From: JBGQBN01 sp041494805
GTDB taxonomy: Bacteria > Acidobacteriota > Terriglobia > Terriglobales > Acidobacteriaceae
NCBI GenBank assembly: GCA_041494805.1
Contig: JBGQBN010000103.1
Span: 1 to 5,658, forward strand
Direction: 5' to 3'
DNA: 5,658 nt
Every line of letters starts with the position of its first letter. Positions within the stretch are counted from its first letter, which is position 1. Under the pieces are notes generated by a model. That model saw only the letters and a list, made by a program, of their open reading frames with translations. It was not told where the DNA came from and searched no databases. Positions 1 through 5,658 of this stretch are shown here, in pieces. The translations under genes were made by a program, and so were the position numbers.

Positions 1-1235
1 CCATGCGTGAGGGCCGCTGGGAAAAATCGTCGTCGGGCGCCGAGGTGCGCGGCAAGACTCTGGGTCTCATCGGTCTGGGCCGCATCGGCAGCGAGGTGGC
101 ATCCCGGGCGGAAGCGTTCGATATGCGCGTTGTTGCGTATGATCCATTCATCAGCGAAGCGGCAGCGCGAGAACTGTCCGTGGAACTCGTGCCGCTCGAG
201 CAACTTCTGGCCGAATGCGACTTTATCTCCCTTCACACGGCCGTAAGTCCGCAAACGCGGGAGATGATCAACGCCGGGTCCATTGCGAAAATGAAGAAAG
301 GCGTTCGCATCGTCAACGCCGCCCGCGGGGAGCTCATCAACGAAGCGGACCTGGCGGCGGCTATCAAGAGCGGGCACGTTGCCGGAGCTGCGCTCGATGT
401 TTTTGCGGAAGAGCCGCCGAAAAATTGCCCGCTGATCGGCCTTCCCAACGTGATCACCACGCCGCATGTTGCGGGCTCCACGGCCGAGGCCCAGGAAGAG
501 CTGGGTACGCAGGTGGCGTTGCAGATCCGGGACTATCTTGTGGAAGGAGTGATTCGCAATGCGGTGAACCTGCCGGCGCTCTCGGCGGACCAATACCGGC
601 GCGTGCGGCCGTACCTGGAACTGGCGGAGCGGCTCGGGTCGCTGGTTTCGCAGGCGGCGGCGTCGCGCCCGGCACGGATTCGCATCCGGTATGCGGGCGA
701 AGTGGCCGAGGTGGGCACGCACCTGCTGCGCAGCGCGGTGCTGGCGGGGGTGCTCAACGCCGTGCTGGACGAAAAGGTGAACGTCGTGAATGCACCGGCA
801 GTGGCCGCGGCAAGAGGCTTGACCGTGGAAGAAGAGACGCGAAGGCGCGAACATGGCTTCCCAAACACTCTGGAAGTCTCCGCACTGCCCGAAAAAACCG
901 GATCAGCGCCGGGCTTTACCGCGGAAGGCACGGTCCTCCACGACGGCTCGCCGCGGGTGCTGCAGATCGAAGGAATTCCGCTGGAAGCCCAGCTCGAAGG
1001 CACTATTCTCTATTTGAGAAACCGCGACGAGCCCGGAGTTATCGGCCAGATCGGCACCACACTGGGCAAGCTCGGCGTCAATATCGCTACCTTCGCCCTC
1101 GGGCGCCGCGAAGCTCAACGGGGGGCCGATGCCGTCTCTTTGGTCCGCGTTGACGGCAAAGTGTCTCCCGCGATTCTCGAGCCCATCCGGGCGATCCCTG
1201 CCATTACCGAGGCGAAGTTGGTTCTGCTTGGATAG
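1..1235 (+). CDS. serA: D-3-phosphoglycerate dehydrogenase, 5'-truncated by window edge
   Basis: Catalyses NAD-dependent oxidation of 3-phosphoglycerate to 3-phosphohydroxypyruvate, the first step of the phosphorylated serine pathway, in the cytoplasm. The 410 visible residues (numbered from the ATG at position 3) show the Rossmann motif GLGRIG at 24-29 with the NAD-ribose acid Asp47 (YDP). The catalytic set of the D-2-hydroxyacid dehydrogenase family follows: Arg108 (NAARGE), Glu137 (DVFAEEP) and His155 (TPHVAGST), with the 29- and 18-residue spacings of long-form SerA. An ASB (allosteric substrate-binding) domain spans about 205-330 and a C-terminal ACT domain about 333-410 (RNRDEPGVIGQIG, GVNIATF). 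Long-form SerA is about 525-530 residues, so roughly 120 N-terminal residues (substrate-binding half) lie off the left edge; the ATG at 3 is an internal Met, not the start. The ACT domain suggests serine feedback control. The gene ends in TAG at 1233-1235. The function is secure; the only alternative is another ACT-containing hydroxyacid dehydrogenase. Confidence 0.95.
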   Translation, partial: MREGRWEKSSSGAEVRGKTLGLIGLGRIGSEVASRAEAFDMRVVAYDPFISEAAARELSVELVPLEQLLAECDFISLHTAVSPQTREMINAGSIAKMKKGVRIVNAARGELINEADLAAAIKSGHVAGAALDVFAEEPPKNCPLIGLPNVITTPHVAGSTAEAQEELGTQVALQIRDYLVEGVIRNAVNLPALSADQYRRVRPYLELAERLGSLVSQAAASRPARIRIRYAGEVAEVGTHLLRSAVLAGVLNAVLDEKVNVVNAPAVAAARGLTVEEETRRREHGFPNTLEVSALPEKTGSAPGFTAEGTVLHDGSPRVLQIEGIPLEAQLEGTILYLRNRDEPGVIGQIGTTLGKLGVNIATFALGRREAQRGADAVSLVRVDGKVSPAILEPIRAIPAITEAKLVLLG

Positions 1236-1326
1236 AGTTTGAGTTCCAAGGCCTGCATGTCTTCATCGCAGGTAAATCGAAATTCCAAATGAACCGGAGT
1301 TGATAAACAATTTAGAATAACTTTTC

Positions 1327-1356
1327 TTGACAACCTCCATTAATCTGTTCTAAAAG
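1327..1356 (+). promoter_or_regulatory. sigma70-type promoter upstream of the TonB-dependent receptor
   Basis: A perfect -35 hexamer TTGACA (1327-1332) is followed, after 18 nt, by TAAAAG (1351-1356), which matches 4 of 6 bases of the -10 consensus. The 27 bases directly upstream (1300-1326) contain 22 A/T, in a GC-rich neighbourhood, and could act as an UP element. Transcription would start near 1363 and give a leader of about 160 nt before the receptor start at 1527. It lies about 90 nt after the serA stop, so the receptor probably has its own transcript. Predicted from sequence only. Confidence 0.55.
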
Positions 1357-1431
1357 CTACGCCAACGGTAGATTAGGTCGAGCGGTGGGTAAGGTTGCCC
1401 GGGGATCAATTACATCTCGATAAGAGTCTTG

Positions 1432-1450
1432 AGTCGGCGGTCAGTCGGCG
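1432..1450 (+). repeat. short tandem direct repeat in the receptor leader
   Basis: The octamer AGTCGGCG occurs at 1432-1439 and again at 1443-1450, an 11-nt period close to one helical turn. It lies in the untranslated leader between the predicted promoter and the receptor start. It could be a pair of protein half-sites or chance; nothing else in the window supports a role. Confidence 0.2.
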
Positions 1451-1512
1451 CCACTTCTCATTTGTCCGGCACCTTCCTTTTGGGTTTGGTTCGATCTTCA
1501 ATCCTGGTGCGC

Positions 1513-1520
1513 GAAAGGGG
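1513..1520 (+). promoter_or_regulatory. Shine-Dalgarno site deciding the receptor start
   Basis: GAAAGGGG at 1513-1520 ends 6 nt before the ATG at 1527, giving a well-placed purine-rich ribosome-binding site. A second, similar GAAAGGG (1529-1535) ends 6 nt before an in-frame ATG at 1542. Both starts preserve the signal peptide. By contrast, the longest open frame (from a TTG at 1395) would bury the signal peptide 44 residues in, so that start is rejected. Confidence 0.65.
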
Positions 1521-1526
1521 CAGTCT

Positions 1527-1604
1527 ATGAAAGGGTCTTCCATGAAGCGCAATCTATTGGTTTGCCTGGTCGTAATTCTGTTGTCGGTATCGTATGCCTC
1601 GGCG
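1527..1604 (+). other. Sec signal peptide of the receptor
   Basis: Residues 1-26 form a standard signal peptide: a basic n-region (Lys2, then Lys7-Arg8), an uninterrupted hydrophobic core (about residues 10-20), and the cleavage motif YASA followed by Gln27. A single Cys at residue 13 sits inside the core without a lipobox, so this is a signal peptidase I substrate and not a lipoprotein. It fits export to the periplasm before outer-membrane insertion. Confidence 0.85.
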
Positions 1605-4600
1605 CAGACGGGCACAACGTCTCTGCGAGGCACCGTTTTGGATAAGACAGGTGCCAGCGTAGGGGATGCCAGGGTGGCGGTGGATAACCTGGCCCAAGCC
1701 TTCCATCGCGAGGTTCAGTCACGCAATACCGGTGACTACGATTTCGCGGGCTTGCCGCCGGGCACGTATGTGCTGACTATTGAAAAGGCCGGGTTCCGGA
1801 AGTATGAGCAGAGGAACTTGCAATTGCTCGTGAACCAGCCTGTGACCATCAACCCGACGCTCGAATTGGGAACGACGTCACAGGTCGTGGAAGTCTCCGC
1901 CTCGGCGGTGGCATTGAATACCACGGATGCGTCATTGGGAAGCGCCTTCGGTGAAAACCAGGTAAAGCAGTTGCCCCTGGAGGGGCGGAACATACCAGAC
2001 CTGCTGACTCTGCAGGCGGGGGTCACCTACACGGGAAATCGGTCGGATGTCGACCGGAACGTCGATACGCGCAGCGGGGCCGTGAATGGAGCGCGTAGTG
2101 ACCAGAGCAACCTTACACTGGACGGCGTCGATGTCAACGATCAGGTAAGCGGCAATGCCTTTACTTCCGTCTTGCCAGTCACCTTGGACTCGATCCAGGA
2201 GTTCCGTGTCACGACGAGCAATGCTAACGCTGACCAGGGGCGTTCTTCGGGCGCCCAGGTATCTCTGATCACTAAGAGCGGCACAAACAATTTTCACGGT
2301 TCGCTCTACGAGTATCATCGCAACACCGCTACTAGCGCCAACGATTACTTCGTAAAAGTATCGGAATTGCAATCGGGTCAGCCAAACGTGCCTCCCAAAC
2401 TCCTTCGCAACATCTTCGGCGGCTCGCTCGGCGGGCCGATTCTCAAGGACCGGTTCTTCTTCTTCCTCAACTATGAGGCCTCCCGCCAGCGTGAAGAGGC
2501 CAGCGTCATACGGATTGTGCCCAGCGACGCCCTGCGCCAGGGCAAGATTCAGTATGTGTGCAGCACAGCGACTGATCCCGAGACTAACGTGCCCATCGAC
2601 CCGAATTGTAATGTGGCTAATTCCAACGTGGCTGTAGTAAGTGACCCCAGGTTTGGGTCCAACCTCGTGGCTACTTTGACCCCGGCGCAGATCCAGGCAA
2701 TGGATCCATTGGGAATCGGAAATAACACGGTCATGTTGAACTATTTCAAGTCTTTTCCGGAACCCAATGATTTTGGCCAGGGTGACAAACTGAATTTTGT
2801 GGGATACCGCTTTCGGGGGCCTGTGCCGACCAACAACAAGTGGTACATCGCGCGGGCCGATTACAAGCTCACGAGCAGTGGGAGCCACACGCTGTTCTGG
2901 CGCGGCGCCATGCGAAACGATCTTCACGCTACCGCCCCTTATCTTCCAGGCACCGCACCTCTACAGACCCTGGCGGATTTCAGTAAGGGTTATGTGGTTG
3001 GTTACACGGCCCTGCTGAAGCCGACCGTGATCAACAATTTCCACTTTGGCTTCACGCGGCAGAGTTTCGGCAATATCGGCAACAATGACACCCAGCCTTT
3101 CATTTTCTTCCGTGGGCTCAACGATAACGAAGGAGCCAACAACTCTGAGTTAGCGGTCACTCGCAGCAGTTCTTTCCAGACGCCGGTGTACAACATTGTG
3201 GATGACTTGTCCTGGACGAAGGGGAAGCACACACTCCAGTTCGGTACGAATATCCGATTCATCCGGAATCCTCGCGCGAACTTCATCAGCTCCTTTTCCT
3301 CTGCATCAACCAACTCTTCGGGGCTGGACACGGCCGGCATCGTGGGCTCCAGCTCTCCACTTGACCCAGCGAACCACTCGAGCGACGGTTTTCCAGCAGT
3401 CAATTCCGGATTTAGACTCGGCTACAACTGGCCCATGATGGCAATGATGGGAATTGTCAGCGAAGTGGATGCGACGTTCAACTTCGATAAGGCCGGCAAC
3501 GCTTTGCCCCAGGGATCGCCGCTGAAGCGCCGGTTCGGCGCGGACGAGTATGAGTTCTACGTACAAGATTCCTACCGGATGAAATCCAACCTCACCCTGA
3601 CCCTTGGTTTGCGATATTCCATGTTCTCGCCACCTTGGGAGACCAACGGTCTCCAGGTGACCCCGAAGGGATTTCCTGCTGGCGGCGGGAGTCCTGTGAC
3701 CTTGGCGCAATGGTATCGGGACCGTGCGAACAAGATGCTGACCGGCGGTTCCTCGGTTACGGATCCGCTTCTCACATACGACCTGGCAGGACCGGCCAAC
3801 GGAAAGCCCGGATATTACAATTGGGACTATAAGAACTTCGGGCCACGCCTGGCCTTTGCGTACACGCCTCGGGCCAGCAGTGGCTTGCTGAAGAGTCTGT
3901 TTGGCGAGGGAGATAAGACGGTCCTCCGCGGCGGTTTCGGCATCGTGTTTGACCGCATCGGAGCGGGTTTGCTCAACACCTTCGACCAGAACGGTTCCTT
4001 CGGTCTTTCTACCGGGATCACCGCCCCTGTTCCATGTGTAGGACCTACCGCTGGTAACCCGTGTGGGCCCATCGCGCCGCGAGTCACCGACCTGAATACC
4101 GTTCCGCAGCTCGACGGATCTGGTAATCCATATTTTCCAGCCACTCCCACGGGAGGCTTCCCGTTTACCTATCCCCCCGCCGGCACCGGTCTGGCAATTC
4201 AATGGGGATTGGATGACGGGATAAAGACTCCCTATGCCTACACGCTCGATTTATCGGTTGGGCGCCAGCTTCCTGGCGGCGTAAGCCTTGAAGTCTCTTA
4301 TGTCGGACGCCTCGCGCACCGGCTGCTGTCCCAGCAAGACATGGCGATGCCGCTCAACATCACGGACCCGAAGTCCAAGATCGACTACTTCACAGCCGCT
4401 CGGCGTCTCAGTGAGCTCGGATTCCAGGGCACACCCACATCGGCGATCAATGCGAGCGTGGTCGGTCCTACCGCAGCTTACTGGCAAAATATGGTCGCGC
4501 CCTTGAAGCCCGGCGACCGGTATTCACTTGCTTGCAGCGGGGGTTTCACAACTGACGTCTCCCAGGCGATGTACGACCTTTTTGCCTGTGGCGGGGGACC

Positions 4601-5558
4601 GGTATTTGGCTTCGGTGATGAGACGACCCCCCTCGCCAACCTGGACTACTGGGGTTCTGACTTCAACGGAACCGCGGGCATCCTCGGCGAATCCGGCACT
4701 TACTATCCATCGATCTTCGGTCCGAACGCCTTTTTTAATAGCCAGTTTCACTCGCTATACGCCTGGAGATCAGTGGGCAATGCGAATTACCATGCCATGC
4801 AGGTCAATTTGCGAAAGCGGATGTCGCACGGAGTGCAGTTCGATTTCAACTATACGTATTCGAAGTCGATTGACATCTCTTCGGATGCGGAACGTATCGG
4901 CGCTTGGGGCGGCTTGGGCGGCCAAGTCATCAATTCCTGGTCACCCAATGCTTTGCGTGCGGTGTCTGACTACGACACAACTCACCAGTTTAATTTGAAC
5001 TGGATTGCTGAACTGCCGTTCGGCAAGGGTAAGTGGCTTGGCCGGAACGCTCACGGCGCCGTTGAGGCCATTATTGGCGGCTGGCAACTGTCAGGGTTGG
5101 CACGCTGGACCAGCGGTTTCCCAGTGTCGATCTCCAATGGTGCCACTTGGCCCACGAACTGGCAGCTCGGCGGTGCCGCGGTACAGATTGGGCCCGCCCA
5201 CCCGCAGACAACCAAGCGGCCGGACGGGACAGTGAACCTTTTCCCGACGGACCTGCCCCTAACGGACGTCGGGCTTGGCCCATTCCGCCATGATTTGCCG
5301 GGTGAGAGTGGCACCCGCAACAGCGTTCGGGGCCAGGGCTTTGCTGGCCTGGACATGGGACTGAGTAAGCGTTGGAAGATGCCGTTTGGCGAATCCCACA
5401 ATTTGCTGTTCCGTTGGGAGGTCTTTAACGTCCCGAACTTGGCGCGCTTCGACGTCCAGACAGTCACGACGGATATTTCTTCAAGTTCGTTCGGGACTTA
5501 TAGCGGCATGCTCACCAATCCACGCGTGATGCAGTTCGCATTGCGCTACGAATTCTAA
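1527..5558 (+). CDS. TonB-dependent receptor, Oar-like with carboxypeptidase-regulatory-like N-terminal domain
   Basis: Outer-membrane TonB-dependent receptor of 1343 residues from ATG 1527 (1338 from ATG 1542). Order seen: Sec signal peptide 1-26 cut after ASA; a carboxypeptidase-regulatory-like beta-sandwich at about 28-115 (LRGTVLDKTGASV, YDFAGLPPGTYVLTIEKAGF); a plug at about 130-255 (NGARSDQSNLTLDGVDVND, SIQEFRVTTSNANADQG, VSLITKSGTNNFHGSLYEY); then a beta-barrel to the end. Barrel landmarks typical of the acidobacterial Oar-like family include YVQDSYRMKSNLTLTLGLRY (about 678-697), NFGPRLAFAY (about 769), NYHAMQVNLRKR (about 1088), SDYDTTHQFNLNW (about 1147), IGGWQLSGLARWTSGFP (about 1183) and FRWEVFNVPNLARFD (near 1300). 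The C-terminus FALRYEF ends in Phe, as expected for BAM-dependent barrel insertion. The frame is intact and full length for the family. No clear TonB box is visible, and no SusD, permease or degradative gene adjoins, so the ligand cannot be inferred. The mature protein has just six cysteines, in three close pairs. The family is secure; the substrate is unknown. Confidence 0.93.
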   Translation: MKGSSMKRNLLVCLVVILLSVSYASAQTGTTSLRGTVLDKTGASVGDARVAVDNLAQAFHREVQSRNTGDYDFAGLPPGTYVLTIEKAGFRKYEQRNLQLLVNQPVTINPTLELGTTSQVVEVSASAVALNTTDASLGSAFGENQVKQLPLEGRNIPDLLTLQAGVTYTGNRSDVDRNVDTRSGAVNGARSDQSNLTLDGVDVNDQVSGNAFTSVLPVTLDSIQEFRVTTSNANADQGRSSGAQVSLITKSGTNNFHGSLYEYHRNTATSANDYFVKVSELQSGQPNVPPKLLRNIFGGSLGGPILKDRFFFFLNYEASRQREEASVIRIVPSDALRQGKIQYVCSTATDPETNVPIDPNCNVANSNVAVVSDPRFGSNLVATLTPAQIQAMDPLGIGNNTVMLNYFKSFPEPNDFGQGDKLNFVGYRFRGPVPTNNKWYIARADYKLTSSGSHTLFWRGAMRNDLHATAPYLPGTAPLQTLADFSKGYVVGYTALLKPTVINNFHFGFTRQSFGNIGNNDTQPFIFFRGLNDNEGANNSELAVTRSSSFQTPVYNIVDDLSWTKGKHTLQFGTNIRFIRNPRANFISSFSSASTNSSGLDTAGIVGSSSPLDPANHSSDGFPAVNSGFRLGYNWPMMAMMGIVSEVDATFNFDKAGNALPQGSPLKRRFGADEYEFYVQDSYRMKSNLTLTLGLRYSMFSPPWETNGLQVTPKGFPAGGGSPVTLAQWYRDRANKMLTGGSSVTDPLLTYDLAGPANGKPGYYNWDYKNFGPRLAFAYTPRASSGLLKSLFGEGDKTVLRGGFGIVFDRIGAGLLNTFDQNGSFGLSTGITAPVPCVGPTAGNPCGPIAPRVTDLNTVPQLDGSGNPYFPATPTGGFPFTYPPAGTGLAIQWGLDDGIKTPYAYTLDLSVGRQLPGGVSLEVSYVGRLAHRLLSQQDMAMPLNITDPKSKIDYFTAARRLSELGFQGTPTSAINASVVGPTAAYWQNMVAPLKPGDRYSLACSGGFTTDVSQAMYDLFACGGGPVFGFGDETTPLANLDYWGSDFNGTAGILGESGTYYPSIFGPNAFFNSQFHSLYAWRSVGNANYHAMQVNLRKRMSHGVQFDFNYTYSKSIDISSDAERIGAWGGLGGQVINSWSPNALRAVSDYDTTHQFNLNWIAELPFGKGKWLGRNAHGAVEAIIGGWQLSGLARWTSGFPVSISNGATWPTNWQLGGAAVQIGPAHPQTTKRPDGTVNLFPTDLPLTDVGLGPFRHDLPGESGTRNSVRGQGFAGLDMGLSKRWKMPFGESHNLLFRWEVFNVPNLARFDVQTVTTDISSSSFGTYSGMLTNPRVMQFALRYEF

Positions 5559-5579
5559 AGGGTGACAGCGGCCCTTTAG
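5555..5579 (+). terminator. hairpin overlapping the receptor stop codon, possible terminator
   Basis: CTAAAGGG (5555-5562) and CCCTTTAG (5572-5579) form a perfect 8-bp stem with a 9-nt loop (5563-5571). The left arm contains the TAA stop at 5556-5558. No U-run follows (the next bases are CAGGCTGCGG), so it is not a classic intrinsic terminator. It may instead be a 3'-end stabilising hairpin or part of a repeat element. Confidence 0.35.
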
Positions 5580-5607
5580 CAGGCTGCGGAAAAAGTCGGT
5601 TCGGGCT

Positions 5608-5658
5608 GAAATTGGTGGCGTTCCGGGTGGCACAAAATCATCACCCGCCGCCAATCTC
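5608..5658. repeat. imperfect inverted repeat at the right window edge
   Basis: ATTGGTGGCG (5611-5620) pairs with CGCCGCCAAT (5646-5655) over 10 positions with a single G-U. The pairing continues outward (5608-5609 with 5657-5658) after one mismatch, up to the window end. A shorter inner GGTG/CACC pair (5626-5629 with 5642-5645) lies within the loop. No coding frame of note covers it. It may be a palindromic intergenic repeat or a structured terminator; its right boundary is not visible. Confidence 0.4.

Noticed and set aside
3..5. ATG at position 3 as the start of serA
   Set aside because: The protein begins in the middle of the nucleotide-binding region of SerA; about 120 family residues are missing and lie upstream of the window. 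No SD can be assessed.
215..1153. 312-residue open frame on the plus strand in another frame of serA
   Set aside because: Its Arg/Gly/Ala-rich composition is typical of an out-of-frame reading of GC-rich DNA; serA itself is unambiguous here.
1252..1272. Hairpin CCTGC/GCAGG after serA as an intrinsic terminator
   Set aside because: Only five base pairs with an 11-nt loop and no following U-run; too weak to call.
1357..1413. Small inverted repeats in the leader (CTAC/GTAG at 1357-1371; GTAA-TTG/CAA-TTAC at 1389-1413)
   Set aside because: Stems of 4 bp, or 7 bp with a 2-nt bulge, are expected by chance. They match no riboswitch or attenuator that I recognise.
1395..1526. N-terminal extension of the receptor from TTG at 1395
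   Set aside because: It has no Shine-Dalgarno, encodes a polar, low-similarity stretch, and would place the signal peptide 44 residues inside the protein. ATG 1527 has a good SD and a standard signal peptide.
1932..2927. 331-residue open frame on the minus strand
   Set aside because: It lies entirely opposite the well-supported receptor, has no recognisable domain, and long antisense frames are common opposite GC-rich genes.
3306..4202. 298-residue open frame on the minus strand
   Set aside because: It is a shadow of the receptor barrel, Arg/Gly-rich with no family motif and no SD-supported start.

Overview
This window looks like ordinary chromosomal DNA from a Gram-negative bacterium, most probably a soil-type Acidobacteriota (Terriglobia/'Acidobacteriia'-like). 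The inference rests on the large Oar-like TonB-dependent receptor: a carboxypeptidase-regulatory-like N-terminal domain, a plug with the 'NGARSDQSNLTLDGVD' type motif, and a barrel with the 'YVQDSYRMKSNLTLTLGLRY' and 'FNVPNLARFD' landmarks. This architecture is strongly expanded in that phylum. The DNA is GC-rich in the genes and clearly more AT-rich in the intergenic promoter region. No taxonomic search was possible, so the assignment is inference.

Layout: (1) Positions 1-1235, + strand: the C-terminal three quarters of D-3-phosphoglycerate dehydrogenase (SerA, long form with ASB and ACT domains), cut by the left edge of the window. (2) Positions 1236-1526: an intergenic region with no gene. 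It carries a good sigma70-like promoter (TTGACA, 18-nt spacer, TAAAAG) behind an AT-rich block, then a leader of about 160 nt ending in a strong Shine-Dalgarno. (3) Positions 1527-5558, + strand: one intact TonB-dependent outer-membrane receptor of 1343 residues with a Sec signal peptide and a C-terminal phenylalanine. (4) Positions 5559-5658: non-coding, with an 8-bp perfect hairpin overlapping the receptor stop codon, a motif resembling an insertion-sequence end, and a longer imperfect inverted repeat running into the right edge.

The two genes point the same way but appear to be separate transcription units: the promoter lies between them and there is no functional link (cytoplasmic serine biosynthesis versus outer-membrane uptake or surface function). 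I see no new multi-gene system here. The points most worth a second look are the receptor's six mature cysteines, which fall in three close pairs in predicted loops, the tandem SD-ATG start region, and the palindromic repeat-like sequence at the right edge.
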